Below are positions 34,989-43,848 of a DNA stretch of 55,172 nucleotides, one piece after another. Location of the stretch: positions 1-55,172 of the forward strand of contig JARKQN010000058.1 in NCBI GenBank assembly GCA_029974835.1, read 5' to 3'. The position numbers and the translations under genes were made by a program. Origin of the DNA: Bacteroidales bacterium (GTDB lineage Bacteria; Bacteroidota; Bacteroidia; Bacteroidales; VadinHA17). The stretch's first letter is position 1; each line of letters opens with the position of its first letter. The notes beneath the pieces were generated by a model. It had not been told where the DNA came from. It did not search any database and saw only the letters and a program-made list of their open reading frames with translations.

Positions 34989-35912
34989 ATGCGGACTTTC
35001 TACAAAAACTCAACCGGAATTGTTCCATGTGCCGAGTGGGAACCAGGATGCTGGATTCACATTGAGTGCCCGGTGGCAGACGATAAGGAATTCCTCGAGA
35101 AATATGATTTTCCCGCCTCTTTCCTGAATGACCTTGAAGATATTGATGAACGTCCGCGTATCGAATTCGAAGACGGTTGGTATTTTATCCTGCTCAGGGT
35201 ACCCTACCGAAACGGCAACCCAAAACTGCCGTTTTCCACTGCACCGCTGGGACTTATCTTCAAGGAAGACATCTTTATCTCTATCTGCCACGTCAAAACG
35301 GAACTGATTCCTGATTTTATCAACTATTCTGTCAGAAAGAACATAAACTACAAGGATTACTTTGATCTTGTTCTGCGACTTATTCTCAACTCTTCGGTCT
35401 GGTTCCTGAAATACCTTAAACAGATAAACCTGCATATCAAGACAGCGGAGTCCGAACTCGAAAAATCCGTCAGGAACGAAGATCTTCAGCGCCTTCTCCA
35501 GATTGAAAAATGCCTTGTCTATTTCACAACCTCCCTGAAGGGAAACGATGTACTTATCAACAGGCTGAAGAATATAAAGAACCAGAGAGACAGTTATGAC
35601 GAGGAGCTTCTTGAGGACGTTGAAATCGAAACCAAGCAGGCCCAGGAAACAACAAACGTTTACAGCGACATTCTCAGCGGGATGATGGACGCTTATGCTT
35701 CGGTAATATCGAACAATCTGAACATCATAATGAAAAGGCTTACCTCAATCTCGGTTATCCTTATGATCCCCACACTGATCGCAAGCCTTTACGGAATGAA
35801 TGTTCCGAACGGACTGGAAGATTTCCCGATGGGCTTCTGGCTGGTATTCCTGATTTCTCTCGTATTTTCGGTTATCGGCATGCTTTTCCTAAGAAGTAAA
35901 AGATGGTTCTGA
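34989..35912 (+). CDS. corA: CorA family magnesium/cobalt transporter
   Basis: This 307-residue protein has a large N-terminal cytoplasmic domain, a long helix (about 150-240) and two C-terminal membrane helices. The signature GMN occurs as YGMNVPNG between the helices ISVILMIPTLIASL and FWLVFLISLVFSVIGML. CorA forms pentameric Mg2+ channels in the inner membrane. It is the only gene here preceded by a clear Shine-Dalgarno sequence and has a structured leader. Confidence 0.93.
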   Translation: MRTFYKNSTGIVPCAEWEPGCWIHIECPVADDKEFLEKYDFPASFLNDLEDIDERPRIEFEDGWYFILLRVPYRNGNPKLPFSTAPLGLIFKEDIFISICHVKTELIPDFINYSVRKNINYKDYFDLVLRLILNSSVWFLKYLKQINLHIKTAESELEKSVRNEDLQRLLQIEKCLVYFTTSLKGNDVLINRLKNIKNQRDSYDEELLEDVEIETKQAQETTNVYSDILSGMMDAYASVISNNLNIIMKRLTSISVILMIPTLIASLYGMNVPNGLEDFPMGFWLVFLISLVFSVIGMLFLRSKRWF

Positions 35913-35979
35913 TTTTTTTTATTTTTACTTGCCGGGCTTTTTACATCAGTAGCAGTTAAAATATAAACAGAATTCCGGT

Positions 35980-36627
35980 ATGGAGATTTTTCTGCTGATT
36001 ATTATTGCTCTTCTCGCCGCTTACATAGTTATCCTCCACATAAAGCTTTCGAAAAGAGATATTCTACTGGGAAAACTTATTGAGAAAAGACCGGGTCACA
36101 ACATCTCAAAAGAATATTCATCCCTGGCAGAAGAAAAGATACTGGATGAAAAGGTACTTGATTTCATTTTCAGCGATATCCCTGAAGCCCGCGTTTACCT
36201 GCACTATACGAAGAGAAAAGAGGACGCTGAAAATATACTCAGGGAGGGTTTCAGGTTTGCAGATTCATTTTACAAAACTGCTTTTCAGATAACGCCGGAC
36301 CGGCTTGAACTGATTGTAAAGCACAACAGCAAAAAGTATTTCGGAGAGTTCGTTGTTGTAATATGTATTGCGGAAAACATTATAAGATTTTACAATGACG
36401 AGATTTCAAAGGCCGGAGTGAAAAACTGTCATTTCGAAAACATCCTTACCGAACGCCCGCCTGATAAGAATGACAATGCAGATACGATTTATATACTTCC
36501 TCCAAAATATATAAAGGGCTTTATAAACTATTCAACAGGTGAAATTTTCTCCAATCCCTTATATAACTACAATTACACTTCGCCCTGGTTTAGTATCAAC
36601 CTCAAAAAGATTAAAAGAAACTGTTAG
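35980..36627 (+). CDS. Membrane-anchored protein of unknown family
   Basis: This 215-residue protein begins with one membrane helix (IFLLIIIALLAAYIVILHI, residues 3-21) and a short basic linker, then a soluble domain. I do not recognise the family. The soluble domain opens with YLHYTKRKEDAENILREGF, a pattern (H-Y-T, then an I-L-x-x-G-F helix end) seen in ADP-ribosyltransferase-like folds, and later has YILPPKYIKGFINYSTGEIF. The resemblance is short and only suggestive. It lies between corA (67 nt upstream) and the DUF3078 gene (50 nt downstream) on the same strand. Confidence 0.75.
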   Translation: MEIFLLIIIALLAAYIVILHIKLSKRDILLGKLIEKRPGHNISKEYSSLAEEKILDEKVLDFIFSDIPEARVYLHYTKRKEDAENILREGFRFADSFYKTAFQITPDRLELIVKHNSKKYFGEFVVVICIAENIIRFYNDEISKAGVKNCHFENILTERPPDKNDNADTIYILPPKYIKGFINYSTGEIFSNPLYNYNYTSPWFSINLKKIKRNC

Positions 36628-36677
36628 TTTTTTGTTATACTTTTTAGCTACCTTTATATTGTTTAATTTCTGAAATC

Positions 36678-37631
36678 ATGAAATCTAAATCATTGCTAAG
36701 TTTTTTCTTGCTGGTTCTTTCAGCAGGTATTGTTACTGCACAGGTCACAGATGCCGAAAAAGCCCTCAGAACCCAGAGAGCCGATTCCACTCAGGGCTGG
36801 AAGTACGGAGGTATATTCTCTGTCAGCCTGTCCCAGACTTCTCTTAAAAACTGGTCGGCCGGCGGACAGAACTCTATAGCTGTGAACGGTCTTTTAAGCC
36901 TTTTTGCCAACTACCGGAAAGGCAAATCTGTCCTCGACAATTCACTCGATGTAGGATATGGTCTGCTGAAACAGGGGAAGAATGCTGATTTCATTAAAAC
37001 CGACGATAAAATTGATTTTCTTTCCAAATACGGACGTGAAGCTTTCAAAAACTTTTATTATGCCGCACTTTTTAACCTGAAAACCCAGATGACGCCCGGG
37101 TACAAATATCCCGATGTTTCCAAAAAAATATCTGATCTGTTTGCTCCGGCTTACATCCTATTTGCCGCCGGAATGGATTATAAACCAAACGCTTATTTCA
37201 GCGCATTTCTTGCCCCTTTCACCGGTAAGTTTACAATTGTTGCCGATGATTCCCTTTCGGCAGCCGGGGCTTTCGGGGTAACCCCGGGTGACAAATTCAG
37301 GGGTGAAACGGGAGGATACCTGAGAATTATTTATTCAAAAAATGATTTTAAATCCGAATTCCTTAAAAATGTTTCTTTTACCTCAAAGCTCGATCTCTTT
37401 TCCAATTACCGCGACAAACCTCAGAATATAGATGTCAGCTGGGAGACGCTAATTGCTCTTAAAGTAAATAAGTATATTTCAGTAAGCTTCAACACACACC
37501 TCCTGTATGATGATAATATTCTGATACCTATCGACCGTAATGAAAACGGGACCGTTGATCCTGGAGAGGCTCCCGGCAAAAGAATTCAATTCAAGGAAAT
37601 CTTTGGCGCAGGTTTTTCATATAAATTCTGA
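36678..37631 (+). CDS. DUF3078 domain outer-membrane protein
   Basis: This 317-residue protein has a signal peptide (LLSFFLLVLSAGIVTAQ). The mature part starts GWKYGGIFSVSLSQTSLKNW followed by SAGGQNS, the DUF3078 hallmark, and continues with alternating amphipathic strands ending GAGFSYKF, a C-terminal aromatic as in outer-membrane barrels. The family is Bacteroidota-specific and of unknown function. A TTTG (36631-36634) 20 nt before a TATATTGT may be its promoter. A perfect 14-bp palindrome, TTAATGATCATTAA (37632-37645), follows the stop. Confidence 0.85.
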   Translation: MKSKSLLSFFLLVLSAGIVTAQVTDAEKALRTQRADSTQGWKYGGIFSVSLSQTSLKNWSAGGQNSIAVNGLLSLFANYRKGKSVLDNSLDVGYGLLKQGKNADFIKTDDKIDFLSKYGREAFKNFYYAALFNLKTQMTPGYKYPDVSKKISDLFAPAYILFAAGMDYKPNAYFSAFLAPFTGKFTIVADDSLSAAGAFGVTPGDKFRGETGGYLRIIYSKNDFKSEFLKNVSFTSKLDLFSNYRDKPQNIDVSWETLIALKVNKYISVSFNTHLLYDDNILIPIDRNENGTVDPGEAPGKRIQFKEIFGAGFSYKF

Positions 37632-37663
37632 TTAATGATCATTAACCAACCAATTTATAGCTT

Positions 37664-38071
37664 ATGAAAATAATTGATGAATTCAAAGCCTTCGCAATGA
37701 AGGGCAATGTTATCGACATGGCTGTCGGTATTATCATTGGTGCTGCCTTCGGAAAAATAGTGTCTTCGATGGTAAGCGATATTGTAATGCCTCCTCTGGG
37801 GCTTCTGATCGGCGGTGTAAATTTCACCGATCTTAAGCTGGTAATGAAAGCTGCAGCAGACGGGAACCCAGCCGTGACCTGGAATTACGGCAATTTCCTT
37901 CAGGTTTGCTTCGACTTCCTGATCGTTGCCTTTGCCATTTTCCTTCTGATCAAGGGTATAAACGCTGCCAGGAAGAAGGAAGAAGCCAAACCTGCGGCTC
38001 CTCCCGCCCCGCCTGAACCGACTGCCCAGGAGAAACTCCTTGCCGAAATAAGGGATCTTCTTAAAAAATGA
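37664..38071 (+). CDS. mscL: Large-conductance mechanosensitive channel
   Basis: This 135-residue protein is a typical MscL: the N-terminal helix [20 protein letters not shown], the pore helix [17 protein letters not shown], the second helix around [18 protein letters not shown], and a charged C-terminal bundle. It opens under membrane tension to release solutes during hypo-osmotic shock. It lies 32 nt after the DUF3078 gene and ends facing the cytochrome cluster. Confidence 0.95.
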   Translation: MKIIDEFKAFAMKGNVIDMAVGIIIGAAFGKIVSSMVSDIVMPPLGLLIGGVNFTDLKLVMKAAADGNPAVTWNYGNFLQVCFDFLIVAFAIFLLIKGINAARKKEEAKPAAPPAPPEPTAQEKLLAEIRDLLKK

Positions 38072-38080
38072 AGAAACATT

Positions 38081-38112
38081 AAGGGTGGTCCTCAAAAACA
38101 GGAGCCACCCTT
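38081..38112. terminator. Candidate bidirectional terminator between mscL and the cytochrome cluster
   Basis: AAGGGTGGTCCT (38081-38092) and AGGAGCCACCCTT (38100-38112) pair over 12 bp with one bulged C and loop CAAAAAC. Flanking T-runs are weak on both sides. The position between convergent genes supports a terminator role. Confidence 0.5.
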
Positions 38113-38150
38113 ATATCATTTATCCGTCAGGGATTTGCCGGAAGCATATT

Positions 38151-39344
38151 TCAGAATGCCGCGACAAATCCAAGGCTTAATTTGCCGTATTTTTCCTCTC
38201 CCTCAAGCCATGTATATTCTGAAATCAGCCTTACATTTCTTCTCAGCACGTGCCCCACATGGAGAGTGGCCGATTTGTAATCCAGCGGATCGTAGTCCGA
38301 CTCAAGCCAGTTAAGCAGCCCTGTAAAATACCATTTGCTGATATCACCCCTGGGTGTAAATATTGCCTCAAGATATGCACCCCTGGTATTGCATGAGAGT
38401 AACCAATCGTCGTTGTCAGGATCAAAAATCCTTGAGTCGGCCCTGAAAATATATTGAGAGTTTATTTTTAACCGTTCATTTAAATTCAGGTTTACTGCCG
38501 GACCATACATTCTTATTTTGTTATCAAATGAAAAGGGGGCATCTGAAATCAATTCCCTGCCTGAATATCCCATAAGTCCTACTTTCAGACTTTTACCCAC
38601 AGGCTGTGAAAGATATATCAAAAGGTTTTTGTATTTGTCCTTGTCGAAAAGGAATTCTTCTCCCCCGTTGCCAATACCGTTTCCGTTAAGTACTTCCAGA
38701 ACAATGCCTGTATTGAGTCCGGGTATTTCATAGTCGAAGAAAACGCCTCTTTCATACTTAAGAGAAGACTGAGATGTACCCGGGAGGGCCTGGAGAACAG
38801 CAATATCTTCAAGAGTCAGCCGCAGTTCCCTTTTATAAAACGGATCGCAGGCCTGGAACTGCCCGCCCGAAACATTTATGCCGGTACCGAACAGATTATT
38901 GTAAGTCAGAAAAGCATCCTCTATGCCTACTATGTCGCCGCCTTCGCTCATAAAGAAATAGAAGTAATACGAAAGCTTATCCGATAGTTCTCCACCCGAA
39001 AGAAGTTTGACACCGGAAGGTGCTCCGAAATCAAACCTTTTGCTTTTGCCTGAGTTGTATGTAGCAATACCGTCAATTCTTATGGCAAGTGGTACTTCAC
39101 GGAGGAGCGATAATTTATCATCTCCTGTATTGATGAAGTATCTGGGTGATTCATATTCCGTAAGCCTGTAGCCATTGGCGGCGAATTCCTCTCCAAATGG
39201 TTTAAGATGCGGAACGGGTGAATGACATACCTGGCAGCTTATCTGGTATTTACGTGCAAATGCAGGAATGGCCGAAATATCGTTCGCAAAAATAAATGGC
39301 AGTAAATAAACGATAAATGTAACGATGATACCATGCTTTTTCAT
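38151..39344 (-). CDS. Monohaem c-type, barrel-like outer membrane protein
   Basis: This 397-residue protein has a signal peptide (FIVYLLPFIFANDISA). One haem-attachment motif, CQVCH, lies near residue 37 and is followed by SPVPHLKPFGEEFAANGYRL. The remaining ~330 residues show alternating strands with aromatic girdles (YYFYFFMSE, ISGGQFQACD-type turns) and a C-terminal Phe (LSLGFVAAF), as in outer-membrane beta barrels. A haem-carrying barrel next to a multihaem cytochrome suggests electron transfer or a redox-linked porin. It ends a three-gene run on the minus strand. Confidence 0.75.
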   Translation of the reverse strand: MKKHGIIVTFIVYLLPFIFANDISAIPAFARKYQISCQVCHSPVPHLKPFGEEFAANGYRLTEYESPRYFINTGDDKLSLLREVPLAIRIDGIATYNSGKSKRFDFGAPSGVKLLSGGELSDKLSYYFYFFMSEGGDIVGIEDAFLTYNNLFGTGINVSGGQFQACDPFYKRELRLTLEDIAVLQALPGTSQSSLKYERGVFFDYEIPGLNTGIVLEVLNGNGIGNGGEEFLFDKDKYKNLLIYLSQPVGKSLKVGLMGYSGRELISDAPFSFDNKIRMYGPAVNLNLNERLKINSQYIFRADSRIFDPDNDDWLLSCNTRGAYLEAIFTPRGDISKWYFTGLLNWLESDYDPLDYKSATLHVGHVLRRNVRLISEYTWLEGEEKYGKLSLGFVAAF

Positions 39345-39363
39345 AAGAATCAGCTTTTAAAGG

Positions 39364-40767
39364 TTAGGGAAGTATTGAAATGAATGTGGTGTGGTCGTTA
39401 ACCACAATGATAGCAGATTCCTCTTCAGGTACATTGAGAAAATCAGCAACAGGCTTAACAAGAAGCTGGTAGTTGAGTGTAGCTGTTACCTTCATTTGCC
39501 CGGGAGATACATTGGCAGGTATTCTGAAAGTAAATTTCTCGGTTTTTGTTTCTCGCGGGCCGATACGGTAATCAACCCCCAGCTTTGCAGTGTTCCATTG
39601 CATAATAGTCATTCTTCCTTCAGGGTCGAAATAAGGCATTCTGAAAATCCTGTTGCCGGCAGGTATACCGTCGCGCTGTACTCCTTTGAAATCATTTATT
39701 TTCTTCGGTATTCCCATATCCTGGTAAGCAAGATAATCGCCCGAAATGGTATATTCCTCGCCATCGAAGCCTTTTTTATCAACGTTCAGATGATACACTT
39801 TTCCTTTGGAGTCGGTAGCTTCCACATTCAGCCATAGAATTCTGTCCTCAACAGATCCTGTCGGGAATTTATGGCCGGTCTTTGCATTGAAGAGGGCGAC
39901 AGTAAATTTTACCGTTTCGCCGGGCTCTGCTTCCCTTACGTCGGGCTCAATTCTTACTTCGACCGTACCTCTGACTTTTCCGGGGTCATGTGCCCCGTGA
40001 AAAAGATGGAGACGAGCATCGTCATAAGGCTTTCCCATAATTGCGTTCAGGTAATGACCCCTGGGCATATGGCAATCCTGGCAGGGAACACCCTGTGTGG
40101 CATATGGACCCTCTTTCCATTCAAGCTGCGTGCTCTTGACCCAAACGCCGAAAGGATTCTTTTCATTATGACAGTTGCCGCAGAATTCGGTTGTACGGAA
40201 AATATCCTTCACAACTATTTTATGGGCCGGTGATTCAACAGACGGATTCCGGCCTGCGAACTTGGTCATGCCGGGTTCAATAAAATAGCTGAAATTAACT
40301 GGAGGTTCACTGGTAGAGGATTGTATAAGGTGACACACCTCGCAGGAAACAGATTCGTTGGCCATTGTTTTCTCTGACGGCCTGGCCGGAGGAAACTTTC
40401 CGTTCATGAATGCAAGCGGAGTGTGACATCCGTTGCAGCCGTCGATAACATCGCGAATGGCAGGGACGGCATCGGCATGTGCTTCGGCAAGGTCGAAATA
40501 TTCAATTTCATCCCAGTGATGAGTGTATGCCTGCGACATCATTGACTGCGACCATTGTTCATAAATGCCGGGGTGACACGTCCTGCACTTCGAGGCACTT
40601 TCAAATTTCTTGTACGGATAAGCACCTTTCAGGTTATTGTTCTCGACCATTACCTTATAGGCGGAAGCTGAAACTAGAAAAAGAAGCAACAAAGCCACTG
40701 TAAAAACCGCAATAATGCTTTTTTTCTTTCCCGCGGATTTAATAATTTTTAACATATAACATTTCAT
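39364..40767 (-). CDS. Pentahaem cytochrome c family protein
   Basis: This 467-residue protein has an N-terminal membrane helix (IIAVFTVALLLLFLVSASA), which may be an uncleaved anchor. Five CXXCH motifs occur in the first ~260 residues: CRTCH, CNGCH, CEVCH, CGNCH and CQDCH, with candidate distal histidines in THHWDE and HGAHDPG. The order resembles cytochrome c554/NrfB-like folds. The C-terminal ~200 residues are a haem-free beta-rich domain (TVEVRIEPDVREAEPGETVK). It should be periplasmic and tied to anaerobic respiration. ATG 40755 is an alternative start. It lies 19 nt before the monohaem barrel gene. Confidence 0.88.
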   Translation of the reverse strand: MKCYMLKIIKSAGKKKSIIAVFTVALLLLFLVSASAYKVMVENNNLKGAYPYKKFESASKCRTCHPGIYEQWSQSMMSQAYTHHWDEIEYFDLAEAHADAVPAIRDVIDGCNGCHTPLAFMNGKFPPARPSEKTMANESVSCEVCHLIQSSTSEPPVNFSYFIEPGMTKFAGRNPSVESPAHKIVVKDIFRTTEFCGNCHNEKNPFGVWVKSTQLEWKEGPYATQGVPCQDCHMPRGHYLNAIMGKPYDDARLHLFHGAHDPGKVRGTVEVRIEPDVREAEPGETVKFTVALFNAKTGHKFPTGSVEDRILWLNVEATDSKGKVYHLNVDKKGFDGEEYTISGDYLAYQDMGIPKKINDFKGVQRDGIPAGNRIFRMPYFDPEGRMTIMQWNTAKLGVDYRIGPRETKTEKFTFRIPANVSPGQMKVTATLNYQLLVKPVADFLNVPEEESAIIVVNDHTTFISILP

Positions 40768-40773
40768 TTTGGC

Positions 40774-41541
40774 TTATTTTGCGTCAGCCAGCCTGGCTTC
40801 CTTAATCCAGATCATAACCGGTGCCGGCGCAGGCTGGGAGGATGGCTGCATTCCTCCTCCGGAAGGCGGCGCCATGCCACGACCACCACCACCAGGTCTG
40901 CCTCCCGAGGGCGGTGCCATTCCTCCTCCTCCCTGCGGGAATCCCTGGGGGCCACCTGCTGGCATCTGCGGAGGAGCTCCGATCTCAATTCCGAGAGTCA
41001 GAGGTTTCCCGGCGGCATTTTTAAGTTCAGCGAAGGAATCAAACGGAATTACCAGACTGTAGATAAGGTTGCCGTCATTATCGTAATATACCTTGCCTCT
41101 GAGTCCATCAGCATTATCTGAAGACACCCTGCCACGGCCTCCGAGATCAAAACCCACCAGTTGTATCGTGTTTGCCATTGAGAGAGGTGTTTGCTGTGTA
41201 CCGGTAGCCCGCCTTCCCGGACCTGAATAATCAGATCCAATCGGAAACCTTATACCGGTTTTCTTCCTTGACTTTCCCTCGGTGTCAATCCAAAGTGTAA
41301 GACCGGTTTTCAGGATTCTTGCCTGCTCTGCACTTTCTGTGATCTTCATATGAAGAAATAAGCAGGTATTATCGTTGGAGAAACAGTAGTTTATTCCTCC
41401 TTTTTTTGTTGTAGTATACCAATCTCCTGGAATTTCCCTGTCAGACTTATCACCCTGCCACCTGAACTGGTAACCCTTCTGCGCTTCCGCATTCAGAGCT
41501 AACCCTGAAATAATAATCAATAGAAGTGTTCTCATTTTCAT
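40774..41541 (-). CDS. Secreted protein with Gly/Pro-rich low-complexity C-terminal region
   Basis: This 255-residue protein has a signal peptide (TLLLIIISGLALNAEAQ). Residues ~20-185 look like a CBM9/DOMON-type beta sandwich (TGLTLWIDTEGKSRKKTGIR, IQLVGFDLGGRG). Residues ~190-235 are low complexity with repeats of MAPPSGG and runs of Gly, then a short conserved-looking end, PVMIWIKEARLADAK. CBM9/DOMON-like folds can bind haem or sugars; next to cytochromes a haem-related role is possible. It leads the three-gene cytochrome run, ending 6 nt before the pentahaem gene. Confidence 0.72.
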   Translation of the reverse strand: MKMRTLLLIIISGLALNAEAQKGYQFRWQGDKSDREIPGDWYTTTKKGGINYCFSNDNTCLFLHMKITESAEQARILKTGLTLWIDTEGKSRKKTGIRFPIGSDYSGPGRRATGTQQTPLSMANTIQLVGFDLGGRGRVSSDNADGLRGKVYYDNDGNLIYSLVIPFDSFAELKNAAGKPLTLGIEIGAPPQMPAGGPQGFPQGGGGMAPPSGGRPGGGGRGMAPPSGGGMQPSSQPAPAPVMIWIKEARLADAK

Positions 41542-41722
41542 ACTTTCGGATTTATGGATTAAAATTAGGCTGAAAATTTACAGATTGTTCAATGACAGTA
41601 AAATTTTTCTGCCGCTTAACAATACTTAACAGACAGATAAATGACCAAAATTATTCCATAAACGATAATTCCACCTGCAGGGTAAATTTACAGTTCCGGC
41701 TCCCGGGAAAATTATATCAACT

Positions 41723-42367
41723 TTATTGGAGATCCTTCAGAATTTCACGGGCGTCCTTGTTGTACTCCCTGAGGAATTTTGAAGCTTTACGCGATGCTGC
41801 TATTGATGTAATGCTGAAAAGAACCATTATTACAGCCAGCACTATGAGAACTATTCTTGCTGTACTCTCCCCGCCTTTAAGCGCGGCAGTTAGTCCGTGA
41901 TACATAATCCAGAGCGCATAGAGTGAGACGAGTATGCTTACAATAATCCCAAGTGTAAGATTAATTCCCATCGCAAAGCCAAGCAATGCAGATACGGGCA
42001 TGATAACCATTACCGATGCCGTGACTCTTAAGTTTGCCTCATAATCGGTGTTACCCTTGCATATTGCAGAAATTACAAGCATGATAACAGCCCCGATAAA
42101 CAAACCTATAACCGCTCCGATCAGCATACTGATTAAAGCCATTATACCAACTGCTCCTCCAAGCATGCCAAATCCAGAAGCACCGATCTTAAGGAAACCC
42201 CAGATCATATAAATAAGACCTGCCACACCACCGTAAATAACAGCCTTAATAAGCGGCTCGACCATGCCGCCACCGGTTTTCATGGAAGTGAAATAACTTT
42301 TGGGATTCAAAAGTGTCTCCTTCGATTCGTTAAGGAAGACATTGAAATCGAATGTTCCGTTGCTCAT
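41723..42367 (-). CDS. YIP1 family membrane protein
   Basis: This 214-residue protein has a short cytoplasmic N-terminus (FNVFLNESKETLLNPKSYF) with the family-typical pattern of a Pro-aromatic turn before the first helix. Five hydrophobic helices follow, rich in Gly and Ala (GGVAGLIYMIWGFL, IALISMLIGAVIGLFIGAV, YALWIMYHGL). YIP1-domain proteins are common in Bacteroidota, with unknown function. The protein ends in a charged tail containing REYNKDAREILKDLQ. CAAAAATA at 42496-42503 gives a minus-strand TATTTTTG that may be its -7 element. Confidence 0.83.
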   Translation of the reverse strand: MSNGTFDFNVFLNESKETLLNPKSYFTSMKTGGGMVEPLIKAVIYGGVAGLIYMIWGFLKIGASGFGMLGGAVGIMALISMLIGAVIGLFIGAVIMLVISAICKGNTDYEANLRVTASVMVIMPVSALLGFAMGINLTLGIIVSILVSLYALWIMYHGLTAALKGGESTARIVLIVLAVIMVLFSITSIAASRKASKFLREYNKDAREILKDLQ

Positions 42368-42553
42368 TTTTTTATGTATTTAGGTTCGACATTAAAAACA
42401 GTCTCAATTAACAATACTCTTGAGATTCAGATTTATTAATTCCGGCAGATGATAAGGTTTTAGAATCTTAAAAATAACAATAAAGTTTATTTTTACAAAA
42501 ATATTCTTATGATTATACAACCTTAATTTAAATAACTTAAATGAATCGGCCAT

Positions 42554-43612
42554 ATGCAAAGGATTATAAAGTGTAGTTTACCTCTCCGTACGCTTTTAAT
42601 TATTATGTCCCTATTCATACCAATAAAGGCCGCTACGCAGGAATATGCCATTGGAGCTGACCTTTCATTTTTAAAGAGTGCGGAGGATCAGGGTTTTGTT
42701 TTCAGAGAAAACGGAAGCCCGAAAGACGGCCTGACTATTTTCAGGGATCATGGCTATAACTGGATCAGGCTCAGACTGTTTCATACACCTGCACGACTGC
42801 CCAATAATCTGGGTTACACTATTGCCCTTGCCAGGAAAGCTAAAGAAATGGGTTTTAAATTCCTTCTTGATTATCATTATTCAGATACCTGGGCAGATCC
42901 CGGAAAGCAATACACCCCGGCTGCATGGGAAAAGATGTCGCATCGTGAGCTGACGGAAGCCGTTTATGAATATACGCGCAGCACCATGGCTGCATTCCGC
43001 GAAGCAGGAGCAATGCCCGACATGGTACAACCTGGCAACGAAGTTATAAACGGAATGATGTGGCCCGACGGCAAGCTGCCGGAAAACTGGGATAATTTCG
43101 CTGATCTTCTGAAATCAGGCATAAGGGGAGTCTATGCTTCCTGCCCTGAAGGTGTTACTCCTCCCAAGATCATGATACATATCGACCAGGGAGGCAACAT
43201 TGAAAAAACAAGGTATTTTTTCGACAAAATAAAATCATATAACATAGACTATGATGTCATTGGCCAGTCATATTACCCATGGTGGCACGGAACATTGCTC
43301 GAACTGAGAGCCAACATGATATTTATGGCTGAAACATACCGTAAACCTGTTATCCTGGTTGAAGTGGCTTACTGTTCGGAACCGGCGGAGTATAAAAATC
43401 GTGCCGCACCATTCGCTGAATCACCTGATGGGCAGAAAGAATTTCTTGATGAGGTTAACCGCATCGTGCTCGCAACTCCCGGAAACATGGGTGCAGGAAT
43501 ATTCTGGTGGGAACCCGCAACCTACGGAGGCAGGTCGGCAAGAGATTACTTTGATGAAGCCGGAAATGTACTCCCGGTCATCACTGTATTTGATAAGTTT
43601 ACCAGAAAATGA
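42554..43612 (+). CDS. Arabinogalactan endo-beta-1,4-galactanase (GH53)
   Basis: This 352-residue enzyme has a signal peptide ending near KAATQ. The GH53 barrel starts with IGADLSFLKSAEDQG and YNWIRLRLFHTP. The acid/base Glu lies in VQPGNEVINGMMWP and the nucleophile Glu in KPVILVEVAYC; FWWEPATYGG completes the barrel. It cleaves beta-1,4-galactan of type I arabinogalactan (pectin side chains). No SusC/SusD pair lies nearby, so it is not in an obvious utilisation locus. Confidence 0.93.
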   Translation: MQRIIKCSLPLRTLLIIMSLFIPIKAATQEYAIGADLSFLKSAEDQGFVFRENGSPKDGLTIFRDHGYNWIRLRLFHTPARLPNNLGYTIALARKAKEMGFKFLLDYHYSDTWADPGKQYTPAAWEKMSHRELTEAVYEYTRSTMAAFREAGAMPDMVQPGNEVINGMMWPDGKLPENWDNFADLLKSGIRGVYASCPEGVTPPKIMIHIDQGGNIEKTRYFFDKIKSYNIDYDVIGQSYYPWWHGTLLELRANMIFMAETYRKPVILVEVAYCSEPAEYKNRAAPFAESPDGQKEFLDEVNRIVLATPGNMGAGIFWWEPATYGGRSARDYFDEAGNVLPVITVFDKFTRK

Positions 43613-43635
43613 TTATGTCAGTATAAGTGCCTGTC

Positions 43636-43749
43636 CTATTTGTACTTCTTTTCCTCCTTTTTGGCTTTCTTGGCGGCTCTTTTTTCTTTCAGGCTCTTGG
43701 TAGCTTCCTTTTTGTTTTGAACCTGTCCTTTTGCTTTTTCGTGTGACAT
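43636..43749 (-). CDS. Small lysine-rich basic protein, 37 aa
   Basis: The minus strand encodes a 37-codon frame starting MSHEKAKGQVQNKKEATKSL and continuing with alternating KK/AA/EE to a TAG at 43636-43638. Composition is about 40 percent Lys, with no hydrophobic core, suggesting a disordered nucleic-acid or ribosome binder. I recall similar very short Lys/Ala/Glu proteins in other Bacteroidota but cannot name a family. It lies alone between the convergent galactanase and pgl genes. Confidence 0.6.
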   Translation of the reverse strand: MSHEKAKGQVQNKKEATKSLKEKRAAKKAKKEEKKYK

Positions 43750-43848
43750 AGCTCTGACGTTTTAATGTTAACCTTTTACAAAATTATTATTTTATCATTT
43801 CAACTTTTAAGTTGAAAAAAGACAAATTATAAACAATTCCGGATACTT

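Noticed and set aside
40769-41062. Pro-rich plus-strand ORF (PPPEGGAMPRPP and similar)
   Set aside because: It is the complement of the Gly/Pro-rich tail of the secreted protein, whose frame has a signal peptide.
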